A stretch of DNA of 64,000 nucleotides from Mucilaginibacter arboris (GCF_009754915.1 NZ_WPIK01000014.1:62001-126000), one strand, 5' to 3'. Counted from the stretch's first letter, positions 1 through 8,896 are shown. The notes: generated by a model not told the origin, from the letters alone. Numbers and translations are program-made.

Positions 1-19
1 CTTTGGTTTTAAACAACAA

Positions 20-45
20 AAGGGATGCAGTTTCTTGCATCCCTT
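20..45 (-). terminator. Intrinsic terminator after the baeRF gene
   Basis: A 10-bp perfect stem (AAGGGATGCA / TGCATCCCTT) with a 6-base loop lies just past the stop codon of the minus-strand baeRF gene. Read on the minus strand it runs into TTTGTTGTTT, a T-rich tail. Confidence 0.7.
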
Positions 46-72
46 CCGTCCAGATAAAAAAATGAAGCTGGA

Positions 73-1227
73 TTAAAAGCGCATAAAAGCAGCAATAACG
101 CTTTCTTTAGGCATTTTTTCTGCTTCCAGTATGTGTACAGCTCCGCCGTTTAATACTGTTTTTACCACCGCTTTATTGATGAGGCATTCATCGCCTTCCT
201 GCTTTTCCTGGTGGATGTTTAATTTGTTATCCTTTTCATTAAATGTTCCCCAAATGTGGACATCTTTTTGAACGAACAGATCAGAAATTCGGCTGTAATA
301 GCTTGCTGGTATTACCGTTTCCGGAATAGAGGAAGTAAGCGGCGTTGCTATCTGGTTATAATAGTTTTGAAGTGCACCGTTATGAACGGCCTTAAAGTAC
401 GGGGCAAGTTTTTCTCTCGCTTTTTCCCACAAAGCCAGTTTGTCTTCCCGCTCGTAATTGCCAATAACGGCTTCTTCTGCAATGTGTTTATAATGAGAGT
501 TTTGTCGATATAAACCTATCAGATTATCTACCGCAGCAAGTATTAATGGTTTATGTTCATTGGCTAAAACTTCCGTCCATAAAGTCTGGTCCAGTTCTTT
601 GATGTACTGCGTAAGGTATTCCTTATCATCTGCCAATCCCGAATCATGTCCGTGTAAGCTTGCTGCTTGTCCCGGCGCAGTTCCGCCAGCCCGGAACAAC
701 TGGTTTTTATCCTTTTCCTCAAAATGGATGACATCACCTACCCCTTGCGGCAAACCAGCTATTTCCAGTTCCTGCATGCCAAAAGCATCGCCCAAATAAA
801 AATGCGAAACATGTTTGCTGAAAACCAGCATATAAAATTGCTCGTTGCTGGTTAAAACAGGCATTAACGGGCTGATATAAAACGAAGTGTTGATAAACAA
901 TTCCTGTTTAACGGTTAGCGGCAGGGTCAATGTTTTAACATAATCTTTAGCGATAAACAAAGCAAGGCCTTCTAACTGATTGTTCCAGAAAGTTTCGTGG
1001 TTTAACAAATCAAAGCCTTGCCGTAAAAACTGTGCGGCTTCATCTTTGGCCATACCTTTTTGATGAAGCTGTTTTTGCGCCTCCTGCAACTGATTTTTTA
1101 AAACGATAATATCCTGTTTTTCATTTACCTCTACGCCAGAACGATGTGTTGGGATAAAAATGGAAACGCAAGGTTCTGATTGATAATTTGCCAGTTCTGC
1201 AAATTCTTCTTTTGATAATAATTCCAT
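73..1227 (-). CDS. baeRF-type release-factor-like protein
   Basis: A 384-residue soluble protein with no signal peptide or membrane segment. The N-terminal region (about residues 18-50, with SIFIPTHR and a charged helix) and the overall length resemble the bacterial archaeo-eukaryotic release factor families (baeRF), which are eRF1-like proteins proposed to act on stalled or damaged ribosomes. I could not confirm the exact baeRF subfamily by eye, and no eRF1 GGQ motif is visible, so peptidyl-tRNA hydrolysis is not shown. A small acidic gene begins 10 bases upstream on the same strand, so the two are probably one transcript ending at the hairpin at 20-45. A type-B dispersed repeat lies inside the C-terminal coding part at 153-166. 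Family assignment is moderate and biochemical function unknown. Confidence 0.55.
   Translation of the reverse strand: MELLSKEEFAELANYQSEPCVSIFIPTHRSGVEVNEKQDIIVLKNQLQEAQKQLHQKGMAKDEAAQFLRQGFDLLNHETFWNNQLEGLALFIAKDYVKTLTLPLTVKQELFINTSFYISPLMPVLTSNEQFYMLVFSKHVSHFYLGDAFGMQELEIAGLPQGVGDVIHFEEKDKNQLFRAGGTAPGQAASLHGHDSGLADDKEYLTQYIKELDQTLWTEVLANEHKPLILAAVDNLIGLYRQNSHYKHIAEEAVIGNYEREDKLALWEKAREKLAPYFKAVHNGALQNYYNQIATPLTSSIPETVIPASYYSRISDLFVQKDVHIWGTFNEKDNKLNIHQEKQEGDECLINKAVVKTVLNGGAVHILEAEKMPKESVIAAFMRF
153..166 (-). repeat. Dispersed repeat type B (GRTAAAAACAGYAT)
   Basis: Perfect core inside the baeRF gene, read there as V-K-T-V. The plus strand shows ATACTGTTTTTACC, with a short TTTA tract downstream. 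Confidence 0.6.
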
Positions 1228-1237
1228 GCTTTACAGT

Positions 1238-1471
1238 TTAGGTGTTATCACGATCAGTTGTATCTTCACCTTTATTTACATTACGGTTAACATGCCGCAA
1301 CGGCACATTGGCCGCAGGAGTGTCTGGCCCGTCCATGTATTTTTCGGTTAACGTTTCATCTGTTTCCGGGTCTGTTCCTGCAAAAGCATCTCTTAAACCG
1401 TCTGTATTTTTGTCGGAACCCGAAGGTTTTCCTTTTTGTGGGGTAAATTTCCCCTCTCTATCCTTTGCCAT
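1238..1471 (-). CDS. Small acidic, probably disordered protein
   Basis: A 77-residue hydrophilic protein rich in Asp, Glu, Lys, Gly and Pro, with no hydrophobic core, signal or Cys; it looks intrinsically disordered. It precedes the baeRF gene by 10 bases on the same strand, so the two are likely cotranscribed and may work together. I do not recognise a named domain. An overlapping plus-strand frame (1242-1487) lacks any protein-like character, so the minus-strand frame is preferred. The composition recalls small stress-associated proteins of Bacteroidota, but that is only an impression. Confidence 0.6.
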   Translation of the reverse strand: MAKDREGKFTPQKGKPSGSDKNTDGLRDAFAGTDPETDETLTEKYMDGPDTPAANVPLRHVNRNVNKGEDTTDRDNT

Positions 1472-1563
1472 AACCTTATCTAATTAGTAGTTAAAAGCAA
1501 CAGCCTTTAAAGGTCAAGGGTTTTGATAATTTTAAATAAGTTTTAAAGCACTCATTTTTTAGG

Positions 1564-1577
1564 TGATAAAAGAAGCA
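1564..1577 (+). repeat. Dispersed repeat type A (GRTAAAAGAAGCAT)
   Basis: Perfect core preceded by TTTTTTAGGT, in the divergent gap between the small acidic gene and addA. Confidence 0.85.
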
Positions 1578-1633
1578 TGGGTTATTTGCTAATATTTATA
1601 GGAAAAATTAAAAATAATCGTTAATATAGCATA

Positions 1634-4600
1634 GTGAATTTCAATCCCGTTTTACAAAAACCGCTCAAAATATTACAAGCTTCGGCTGGCTCCGGCAAAA
1701 CTTTCAGTTTAACTGCTCATTACCTTACGCTTTTGTTTGATAACGAGCTGAAATACCGCGAAGTGCTTGCCGTAACTTTCACCAACAAAGCTACAGAAGA
1801 AATGAAAAGCCGTATTTTAAGCGTGCTGTGTTCTTTAGCTTTAGGTGAGGAAAGTGTGGCGGTTTTCCGGAAAATCATCCAGGAAGCTCACCCTTTCCTC
1901 AATCCAAAAGCTTTGCAGGAGCGGGCGCACCAGATTTACCGTCGCATTTTGCACGATTACAGCCGCTTTGCCATTAATACCATTGATGGTTTTGTACAGC
2001 AGGTGATCCGCAGTTTTACGTTTGAACTGGGTTTGGATGCCGGTTACAAACTGGAAATGAACCAGGACAAAGTAAAAAAGGCTTTGACCGATAAACTGAA
2101 CGAACGGCTGGACGAAAAACCGGAATTGCTGCAATGGATCATCAACCTGGCATTGGATCGCGTAAGCGAGAACAAAAGCTGGAACTACCGCCGCGAGCTG
2201 CTCGATTTAACCAGTGAGATTTTTAAAGAACGTTACCAGCCATTTGAAAACGCTCTGAAAGCTTTGGACGTAGCTACCTTGTTTCAGAAATTAATGGTTG
2301 ACACTCGGGGATGCATTGCAGATTTTGAAAAAAAGTTGAAAGTGCTTGCAAACGAAGCATTGCAGGTTTGGGAAAAATCGGGCGTACAATTGGATGAACT
2401 GAAAGGAAAATCAAGGCATCCATTTTCTAAATTACCTAAACTTGCTGCCGGCGGCGATGCTGTTTTTACCGACCTAAAAAAGGTAATCGACTGCCCGGAA
2501 GAATATCAGAAAGGAGGAAATTTAACCGCTTCTGTAGGAACATTATTTAGTCGGCTGAACCCGGTTTTAATTTCGATCCAAAACTTTTTTAATGCGGAGA
2601 CCGGCCAGTACGAAATGGCAAAAGCCATCAATACAAACCTGTATTATTTAAGGCTGATGCAGGAAATGGCCGCTTTGTTAAAAGATTACCGCGAAGAAAA
2701 CCAAACGTTGCTCATCAGTGATGCCCAATATTTACTGAAAGGGATCACGGCCGATCAGCAGGATAACCCTTCTTTTATCTGGGAAAAAATGGGCAGCCGG
2801 TACAAAAATTTCCTGTTTGATGAATTCCAGGATACTTCTGCTTTTCAATGGGACAATTTTTTGCCGCTGCTGCAAAATGCCCTGGCAGAAGCAACCGGAA
2901 AATTTACCGATCATTTAATTGTTGGCGATGTTAAGCAGTCCATTTACCGCTGGCGCAACGGCGATTGGCGGATTCTCCTCCAAAAAGCAAAAGCAGATAT
3001 AGGCAACCATAATGTGATAGACCAATCGCTGGAAGAAAACTACCGTTCTGCTGCCAATATCATTGATTTTAACAATCATCTTTTTCAGGAAATCCCTAAT
3101 CTCCTGCAAAACCTGATCAACAATAAAATCCTGGAAGATGGCAGCGAAGACTTGTACAACAACTGGTGGAAAGCCGCTGGTTTAGAACACATCATCCCGG
3201 ATGCTTACCGGCAAAGTTTCCAGAAAAAAGCCGGAAGCACTTTGCCCGGCGGTTCTGTTGAAGTACTGTTTTTACCGGTAGAAAATAATGTTTATCGCGC
3301 AACGCAGGTGCGGGAAGCGGCGCTGTTACAATTATCAGAAAAACTGAACGATTGGACCGGTTCGGGCAGGTACCAGGCTGGGCAAATCTGTATTTTGGTA
3401 CGAAGCAACCGCGAAGCCAGGGAAGTGATCGCGCATTTAATGGCCGACCAGCAAATGCGAAAAATCAAACAGGAAACTTTGGGCGAAACTTTTGGCGCTT
3501 ATGAAGTTCTTTCCGGCGAAGCTTTGCTCATCAACAATAATTCGGCAGTAAAACTATTGGTTAGCACGCTGCAGTTAATGGTTACGCAGAACGGGCAATC
3601 GGTTTTGTATAAAGGTTTGTGCGTGCAACTGTATTTTAAGCAATTGGGCAAAAGCGTTCCTGCTTCTGCCTGGACCAGCTTAAAAGAAACGCCGGTAACT
3701 AAGCTGCAAAACCTGCTTCCGGCCGAACTTTGCCGCAATTTTTACGCCTGGCAGCAGTTGCCGCTAAACGAACTGGCCGAGCAATTAATAACGGTTTACG
3801 GTTTAGGCGAACAGCAGCAGCATTTGCCTTATTTATTTGCCTTCCGGGATATGCTGGCCAGGTTTACGCAGCAAGGCGAGCTGGGCATTACCCGTTTTTT
3901 AGAGTGGTGGGATGAAGAAGGCCAATTGAAAGCGCTGCCATCAGGAAGCCAAAATGATGCCGTGCAGGTAATGACGATCCATAAATCTAAAGGATTGGCT
4001 TTTGATGTAGTGATGCTGCCGTTTTGCAGTTGGGACCTGGACGGTATGACCAACAGTATTTTTTGGGTCGATACCAAAGATACACCGTATGAAGAACTTA
4101 AATCCGTTCCCATAAACTATAAAAAAGCGTTAGGCAAATCTGCTTTTTCCAAAGCTTATTTTGAAGAATTGCTGTTTAATTTGATGGATGCTTTAAACAT
4201 GTTGTATGTTGCCACAACACGTACCCGGAACCATTTGTACATCACCGCGCCCGGACAAGGAAAAAATGATTGTAAAACAAGCATTGTAGGCGATTTAATC
4301 CTGGAAGCGTTAAAAAAACCTGTTGCCGGCTTGAATGCTTCTTTTATCGGGGAAAACTTTGTGCTGGATGAACCGCTTACAGAAAAAGCACCGGTAAAAA
4401 CAGCATCCGAAGGAAAAATCCAGCTTAAAAAATATCCGGTTTCACAGCGCTTAAGTCAGGCGCTGGCCAGCAAAAAAGTTTGGGGCAAGCTGGATTTGTT
4501 AAGCGGCGATGCAGCACAGCACAAAGGCATTATCCTGCACGAGCTGCTTGCCAGAACGATGGACGTGGCCAAACTGCAAAAAGTAATTAACGAAATGCAG

Positions 4601-4936
4601 CAGGAAGGCTTAATCCGCGAAGCAGAAAAAGAAGGAATAAAAATTAATGCCTTAAACGTATTGCAAAATAAAGCGCTTAAAGCTTTGCTCAGTAAACCTT
4701 ACCAGGATTTAAGCGAGCAAACCATTATTGACAGCAAAGGCGAAAGTTACCGCCCGGATAAAGTTTTAATCGGAAATGAGGAAGTACTGATTATCGATTT
4801 CAAATTTACTTCCGATCAGCGGCCGGAGCATTTTACGCAGGTAAAAGCATACCAAAAACTGTTAACAGATATGGGTTATGAGCAAGTAAACGGCTATTTG
4901 TATTATGGTTTTTTGCAGGAGTTGGTGACGGTATAA
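1634..4936 (+). CDS. AddA/RecB-like UvrD-family helicase-nuclease
   Basis: An 1100-residue superfamily 1A helicase fused to a C-terminal PD-(D/E)XK nuclease, as in AddA. Seen motifs: Walker A ASAGSGKT at 16-23, the Walker B box DEFQD at 396-400, motif III VGDVKQSIYRWR just after it, motif V MTIHKSKGL around 778, and motif VI YVATTRTR near 857. The nuclease domain has His 969 in HELL, Asp 1042 in RPDK, Asp 1055-Phe-Lys 1057 and a following QVKAY. Known members resect double-strand ends for RecA loading together with AddB, which follows at 5538. The start is GTG; no ATG fits the N-terminal helicase motif better. It converges with the small gene at 4946. Three type-B repeats lie within it. Confidence 0.85.
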   Translation: MNFNPVLQKPLKILQASAGSGKTFSLTAHYLTLLFDNELKYREVLAVTFTNKATEEMKSRILSVLCSLALGEESVAVFRKIIQEAHPFLNPKALQERAHQIYRRILHDYSRFAINTIDGFVQQVIRSFTFELGLDAGYKLEMNQDKVKKALTDKLNERLDEKPELLQWIINLALDRVSENKSWNYRRELLDLTSEIFKERYQPFENALKALDVATLFQKLMVDTRGCIADFEKKLKVLANEALQVWEKSGVQLDELKGKSRHPFSKLPKLAAGGDAVFTDLKKVIDCPEEYQKGGNLTASVGTLFSRLNPVLISIQNFFNAETGQYEMAKAINTNLYYLRLMQEMAALLKDYREENQTLLISDAQYLLKGITADQQDNPSFIWEKMGSRYKNFLFDEFQDTSAFQWDNFLPLLQNALAEATGKFTDHLIVGDVKQSIYRWRNGDWRILLQKAKADIGNHNVIDQSLEENYRSAANIIDFNNHLFQEIPNLLQNLINNKILEDGSEDLYNNWWKAAGLEHIIPDAYRQSFQKKAGSTLPGGSVEVLFLPVENNVYRATQVREAALLQLSEKLNDWTGSGRYQAGQICILVRSNREAREVIAHLMADQQMRKIKQETLGETFGAYEVLSGEALLINNNSAVKLLVSTLQLMVTQNGQSVLYKGLCVQLYFKQLGKSVPASAWTSLKETPVTKLQNLLPAELCRNFYAWQQLPLNELAEQLITVYGLGEQQQHLPYLFAFRDMLARFTQQGELGITRFLEWWDEEGQLKALPSGSQNDAVQVMTIHKSKGLAFDVVMLPFCSWDLDGMTNSIFWVDTKDTPYEELKSVPINYKKALGKSAFSKAYFEELLFNLMDALNMLYVATTRTRNHLYITAPGQGKNDCKTSIVGDLILEALKKPVAGLNASFIGENFVLDEPLTEKAPVKTASEGKIQLKKYPVSQRLSQALASKKVWGKLDLLSGDAAQHKGIILHELLARTMDVAKLQKVINEMQQEGLIREAEKEGIKINALNVLQNKALKALLSKPYQDLSEQTIIDSKGESYRPDKVLIGNEEVLIIDFKFTSDQRPEHFTQVKAYQKLLTDMGYEQVNGYLYYGFLQELVTV
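2457..2470 (-). repeat. Dispersed repeat type B
   Basis: Perfect ATGCTGTTTTTACC on the plus strand, followed by GACCTAAAAAA. It is translated as A-V-F-T within addA. Confidence 0.65.
3263..3276 (-). repeat. Dispersed repeat type B, one mismatch
   Basis: Plus strand GTACTGTTTTTACC, followed after a short spacer by GAAAATAAT. In addA it encodes V-L-F-L-P, a different reading frame from the copy at 2457. Confidence 0.55.
4393..4406 (+). repeat. Dispersed repeat type B
   Basis: Perfect GGTAAAAACAGCAT in addA (V-K-T-A), with GAAAAAGC upstream as the A/T tract. Confidence 0.65.
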
Positions 4937-4945
4937 AGTGAGGAA

Positions 4946-5209
4946 TTATAATAGCTTTACAAGTGCAGCCACTAAACCAGTTAAAGCTATTCCGGTAGCT
5001 ACAAACCATTTAATGATATCAAGTTTAGATTCGGCAATTTCTTTCCGTAAAATTGCAATATCGCTTTTAGTTGCTAATACAGTTTCTTTATCTTTAAATT
5101 TTTGATCAACCACTTCCTCAATTCTGGCTACATATTCTTTTGCTTTGTCCTTATCTGTTATAAATTCTGAAGTTAGTTCATACAAACGAAGTGATTGTGA
5201 TGCTGTCAT
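4946..5209 (-). CDS. DUF1640-like coiled-coil membrane protein
   Basis: An 87-residue protein with a charged helical N-terminal part (about 1-65, coiled-coil-like, with KSDIAILRKEI) and one hydrophobic C-terminal segment at about 68-86, WFVATGIALTGLVAALVKLL. This plan, short coiled coil plus a C-terminal anchor, fits the DUF1640/CCDC90-like small proteins. Its cellular role in bacteria is not established. It converges on addA with only 9 bases between the stops and is separated by about 80 bases from the broken antitoxin-like gene on the same strand. Confidence 0.6.
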   Translation of the reverse strand: MTASQSLRLYELTSEFITDKDKAKEYVARIEEVVDQKFKDKETVLATKSDIAILRKEIAESKLDIIKWFVATGIALTGLVAALVKLL

Positions 5210-5292
5210 GATTTAAAATTTCACTAATAACAAATTTAACAAATTAATATTAACAAGGAGTACAATATCCTTTCTTAACGTAAACAAAATAG

Positions 5293-5495
5293 TTAAATGC
5301 TTTTTAAAAACCCATCCACGCTTTTTACTTTGGTAACCTTGCCATCACGTGCATCTTTAACCGCTGCTACCGTAGCTTGGTTCGGAGTTTTTTCTGCCCG
5401 ATGTTTTTTTTATGTACACTAACGGCGATGGCTTTTAATACGCCTTTTACCATTTCCAGCTTGCTGTCGTCCACTTCTACAATTAATGTTGCCAT
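5293..5495 (-). pseudogene. Frameshifted small antitoxin-like gene
   Basis: This fills most of the 328-base gap before addB. From ATG at 5495 (minus) the frame reads MATLIVEVDDSKLEMVKGVL and on to VHKKN, then hits an early stop after about 42 residues. Shifting by one base in the run of eight T on the plus strand (5404-5411) restores a continuous frame ending VTKVKSVDGFLKSI and TAA at 5293, about 67 residues in all. The total length of 203 bases is one short of a multiple of three, which fits one missing A. The N-terminal strand and C-terminal D-G-x-L pattern resemble small RelB/DUF2683-type antitoxins; family uncertain. No toxin is adjacent. It may be a real pseudogene, homopolymer phase variation, or a sequencing indel. 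Confidence 0.6.
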
Positions 5496-5537
5496 AACTT
5501 AGTTTTACAGAGCACAAAAATAAATTTATATTCCAAA

Positions 5538-8408
5538 ATGGTCCCTTTTCTCCATGATGTTGCTGCTGATTTAATTGCCCGTTTAGGCGAGGGTTTAAAG
5601 CAAACAGCTATCATTTTTAATAACAAACGCCCCGAAGCTTTCTTAAAAAAGCACCTGGGCGCGTTGCAGGGCAATGCTTCTTTTAGCCCTGCTTTTTTTA
5701 CCATTTCCTCGTTTTTTGCGGTTTCTACCAACCTGGTTGTGGCGGATCAATTGAAACAGTTTTTTATTCTGCATCAGGAGTTTAACAAATTGTTGATAGC
5801 CGAAGGAAAACCTACACTTTCGCCAGATCAGTTTTTCCCGATGGCCAACATTATTTTAAGTGATTTTGCTGAGGTAGATTATGATTTGGTAAACGCCGAA
5901 GCTTTGTTTACACAGCTGGAAGATATTGCCGAAATCCAGCAGCAGTTCAGCCATTTTACCGAAGAGCAGCAGCAATTCCTGGAGCGTTTCTGGTCGTCTT
6001 TTTCGGCAGATAAACAACGCACGCATCAGCAAAAATTCCTGGAACTATGGAAACGGATGCCTACTTTGTACCGCAATTTTCATCAGGCTTTACAAGGTCA
6101 AGGGTTAATTACTTCGGCACAAACTTATCGTTGTTTGGCAGAAGGAAAGGCAGATTTTCCTGATTTTATTTCGCCTTATCAAAAGCTCATTTTTATTGGG
6201 TTTAACGCTTTAAATAAGTGTGAAGAAAAGCTGTTTAAACAATGGCAGGAGCAGGGCCGCGCGCTGTTTTATTTTGATACAGATGATTATTATTTGCAGG
6301 ATGAATTGCAGGAAGCCGGCTTTTTTCTCCGCAGAAATATTTTTAAAAGTGGTTTGGTCAACAGTTTTTCCGGGCGATCATTTTTAGGCGATAAAAGAAG
6401 CATGGTCGAGGTGATCAAAACCCAGGGCCATGCTGCCCAGGCAAAAATTTTGACCGAAAGAATAGATTTTGAAGCATTAGCAGATTTTGCAGATGATCCA
6501 GAAAAAACAGCCATCATCCTGTCCGATGAAAGTTTACTGGTGCCGGTAATGCAAACCTTGCCGCCAGAAGCCGGAATGGTAAACATCACGATGGGCTATC
6601 CGCTCACGCAATCCCCGCTTTTCGGGCTGACGGAATTGTGGCTGAAAATCCAGGAGCAGATCAACAAACAGCAAAAACACACCGTTTATTACCGCGATGC
6701 GCTGGCGTTTTTATCGCACCCGCTTTCGGGCGTAAAAGCAGCCGAACGGGAAGCTTTACAAAACAAATTGTTAACTAATCAATGGGTGGAAGTGCCGCTG
6801 ACAGAACTGCATTTAATTTCTGCCCTGGCGCCCAACTTTTTTACTTCGCGCCATAACGGTTTGCAAACTATTGATGCTTTGTATTTAATGCTAACGGCCG
6901 TTTTGGAGCAGCGGCAAAGGCAAAACCAATTAAACGAACTGGAAGCGAACTTAATTTTGGAAGCCTGCAAAAAGCTGAATTTGTTGTATGATAACCTCGA
7001 CCAATATGCGCCCTCATTAGGTTTATCGCTTGTTTTTGCATTGATCCGCAAAACGTTGGCAAGTTTGGCTGTACCGCTGGAAGGCGAACCGCTAAGAGGG
7101 ATCCAGGTGATGGGCATGCTGGAAAGCCGTTGCCTGGATTTTGAGCATGTAATTATTTTAGGCATGAACGAAGGAACGATGCCAAAACGCAATGTAAATC
7201 CTTCTTTTATTCCGGATAGTTTGCGCCGTGCCAATGGTTTGCCGGTTTTAGAAAATCAGGATGCTATTGCTGCTTATTTATTTTACCGCTTGCTGCAGCG
7301 CTCAGAAAAAGTAACGCTGGTTTATGATGGTTTAGGCGGAGAAACCGAAGCCGCCGAACCAAGCCGCTTTATCCGCCAGCTGGCTTATGAAAGTAAACTG
7401 AAATTTAACTATCTGCAGCAGGAGCAGCCGGTTAAGATCGAACCTTCCAACGTCATCATCATCACCAAAAAAGAAAAAGTATGGAAAGCGATGGAAGGCT
7501 TCTTTTACAATGGAAATCCTTTTAAAACCAATAATATTTCGGCTACTGCTTTAACCACTTATCTAACTTGTACACTGCAATTTTTCTTTCGTTATGTTGC
7601 CCAGATTAAAGAGCCGGAAGAAGTTGCGGAGAATCTGGAAGCTAACCAGATCGGTTCTGCTCTGCACCAGGCGCTGGAATGGTTTTATGCTAATTTGATC
7701 AAAACCGATACCATTATCACTGCAGAACGCATCAGCGAAAAACTAACAGAAGTTCCGGAATATGCACGTGCCGCGCTTTCGATGGTGCTTTTTAATAATC
7801 GCACACAACTAAAACAGCCAAATAGTATGCAGCAAATTGTTTTGCAGATTGTTGGGGAATATATGAAAGCGATTTTGGAGCATGATCGCTCTCTTTCGCC
7901 TTTTCAAATTGTGGAACTGGAGAACAAGAAAGATTATAAATACCATTTCCCGATACAAATTAACGGTCAAAAGAAGTACCTGCAACTGTACGGAATTTTG
8001 GACCGGGTAGATGAAAAGGACGGACAAACGCGCATTGTGGATTATAAAACCGGGAGCGACGAGCTGAAATATAGTTCGCTGGAAAAGCTGTTTGAGCGCG
8101 ATGGCAAAGCGCAGAATAAAGCCGTAGTGCAAACACTTTTCTACACCTACATTTATGAGCAGGTAAAAAGAACAAATAACGTAGAGCCGAATTTATACGC
8201 TGTGCGGAAGATGAAGGAGGAAGGAACGCGCTTTAAATCCGGCAAAACCATTTTACAGTCGGTTGATCTGGAAGATGCAAAAGTGGCTTTTACCGGATAT
8301 TTGCAAAACACTTTGGATGGAATGTTTGATCAGGCGATTCCTTTTCTGCAAACTACCCGTTTGGAAACCTGCCAGTATTGTCCGTATAAAGACATTTGTG
8401 AGCGTTGA
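5538..8408 (+). CDS. AddB-like PD-(D/E)XK nuclease with Fe-S cluster site
   Basis: A 956-residue protein with a degenerate helicase-like body and a C-terminal PD-(D/E)XK nuclease. Catalytic features: His 710 in SALHQALEWF and Asp 835-Tyr-Lys 837 in IVDYKTGS. Four cysteines, C678 and C945-x2-C948-x5-C954, match the split 4Fe-4S site that staples AddB-type nuclease domains. No Walker A is visible at the N-terminus, which suggests the helicase half is inactive and ATP-driven unwinding comes from AddA. It lies about 600 bases downstream of addA in the same direction, interrupted by two small reverse-strand genes. A type-A repeat sits inside it at 6390. The gene is followed by a repeat-built hairpin at 8421-8490. 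Confidence 0.83.
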   Translation: MVPFLHDVAADLIARLGEGLKQTAIIFNNKRPEAFLKKHLGALQGNASFSPAFFTISSFFAVSTNLVVADQLKQFFILHQEFNKLLIAEGKPTLSPDQFFPMANIILSDFAEVDYDLVNAEALFTQLEDIAEIQQQFSHFTEEQQQFLERFWSSFSADKQRTHQQKFLELWKRMPTLYRNFHQALQGQGLITSAQTYRCLAEGKADFPDFISPYQKLIFIGFNALNKCEEKLFKQWQEQGRALFYFDTDDYYLQDELQEAGFFLRRNIFKSGLVNSFSGRSFLGDKRSMVEVIKTQGHAAQAKILTERIDFEALADFADDPEKTAIILSDESLLVPVMQTLPPEAGMVNITMGYPLTQSPLFGLTELWLKIQEQINKQQKHTVYYRDALAFLSHPLSGVKAAEREALQNKLLTNQWVEVPLTELHLISALAPNFFTSRHNGLQTIDALYLMLTAVLEQRQRQNQLNELEANLILEACKKLNLLYDNLDQYAPSLGLSLVFALIRKTLASLAVPLEGEPLRGIQVMGMLESRCLDFEHVIILGMNEGTMPKRNVNPSFIPDSLRRANGLPVLENQDAIAAYLFYRLLQRSEKVTLVYDGLGGETEAAEPSRFIRQLAYESKLKFNYLQQEQPVKIEPSNVIIITKKEKVWKAMEGFFYNGNPFKTNNISATALTTYLTCTLQFFFRYVAQIKEPEEVAENLEANQIGSALHQALEWFYANLIKTDTIITAERISEKLTEVPEYARAALSMVLFNNRTQLKQPNSMQQIVLQIVGEYMKAILEHDRSLSPFQIVELENKKDYKYHFPIQINGQKKYLQLYGILDRVDEKDGQTRIVDYKTGSDELKYSSLEKLFERDGKAQNKAVVQTLFYTYIYEQVKRTNNVEPNLYAVRKMKEEGTRFKSGKTILQSVDLEDAKVAFTGYLQNTLDGMFDQAIPFLQTTRLETCQYCPYKDICER
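6390..6403 (+). repeat. Dispersed repeat type A inside addB
   Basis: Perfect core preceded by TTTTTAGGC, so the flanking tract is kept even within a gene. It is read in frame as G-D-K-R-S-M. Confidence 0.85.
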
Positions 8409-8420
8409 TGTTTTAAGCTG

Positions 8421-8490
8421 ATGCTTCTTTTATCACCTAAAAATCAATCTGTTAATAATCGTAATATTTTTTAGGTGATAAAAGAAGCAT
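8421..8490 (+). terminator. Terminator-like hairpin from two inverted type-A repeats
   Basis: A minus-oriented copy (8421-8434, followed by ACCTAAAAAT) and a plus-oriented copy (8477-8490, preceded by ATTTTTTAGGT) form a stem of about 24 bp including the A/T tracts, with a loop of about 20 bases. It lies 12 bases after the addB stop codon. Confidence 0.7.
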
Positions 8491-8595
8491 TTGAAATTAA
8501 TGTGACAAAGCAGGACAACGGCTATCGCAAAATGCGATACCATCAAAGCTACCAGGAAGAATAATCCGAAGTGCACACGTGGTTCTATTTTATGC

Positions 8596-8609
8596 GATAA
8601 AAGAAGCAG
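8596..8609 (+). repeat. Dispersed repeat type A, one mismatch
   Basis: GATAAAAGAAGCAG, preceded by TATTTTATGC, 29 bases upstream of the hicA start. The 8409-8637 gap otherwise shows no gene. Confidence 0.7.
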
Positions 8610-8637
8610 CAGCAACTTTTATAAATTGGGGTAATAA

Positions 8638-8896
8638 ATGGGCAGATTAGATAAGCTTTTGTTAAAATTACTTTCAGGTACTTCTGATCACAATATTGCA
8701 TTTGATGAACTAAGATCACTTTTATTATCTTTAGGTTTTAATGAGCGGACTACTGGAGGCAGTCATAGAATCTTTACAAAGGAAAATATTGCCGAGATCA
8801 TCAACATAACCAAATGGTTCGAAAGCAAAAGTGTATCAGATTAAACAGGTTAGAACATTAATTTTAAAGTATAAGTTATCACTTAATGAAAAGTAA
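8638..8896 (+). pseudogene. hicA: hicA toxin gene, frameshifted
   Basis: The open frame from 8638 encodes 68 residues and starts like HicA mRNA interferases, with GGSHRIF carrying the expected His near residue 43, then IINITK. After Lys 59 (8814) it drifts into WFESKSVSD and stops. Adding two bases at 8814/8815 restores DGSKAKVYQIKQVR and on to LNEK, with stop at 8894-8896. That gives an 86-residue protein of normal HicA length and C-terminus. The restored end overlaps the hicB start (8886) by 11 bases, the usual hicAB coupling. So this is a HicA gene with a 2-base deletion (or +1 insertion). The truncated product lacks the last strand and helix of the dsRBD-like fold and is probably inactive, unless the indel is a sequencing error. 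Confidence 0.75.

Noticed and set aside
1242-1487. 81-codon plus-strand frame over the small acidic gene
   Set aside because: The minus-strand frame has better composition, fits the operon with the baeRF gene and has a sensible start.
6779-7234. 151-codon minus-strand frame within addB
   Set aside because: Overlaps the well-supported addB gene completely and shows no recognisable domain.
8433-8615. 60-codon minus-strand frame in the gap before hicA
   Set aside because: It is composed largely of three repeat copies and their A/T tracts; hydrophobic codons arise from T-runs.
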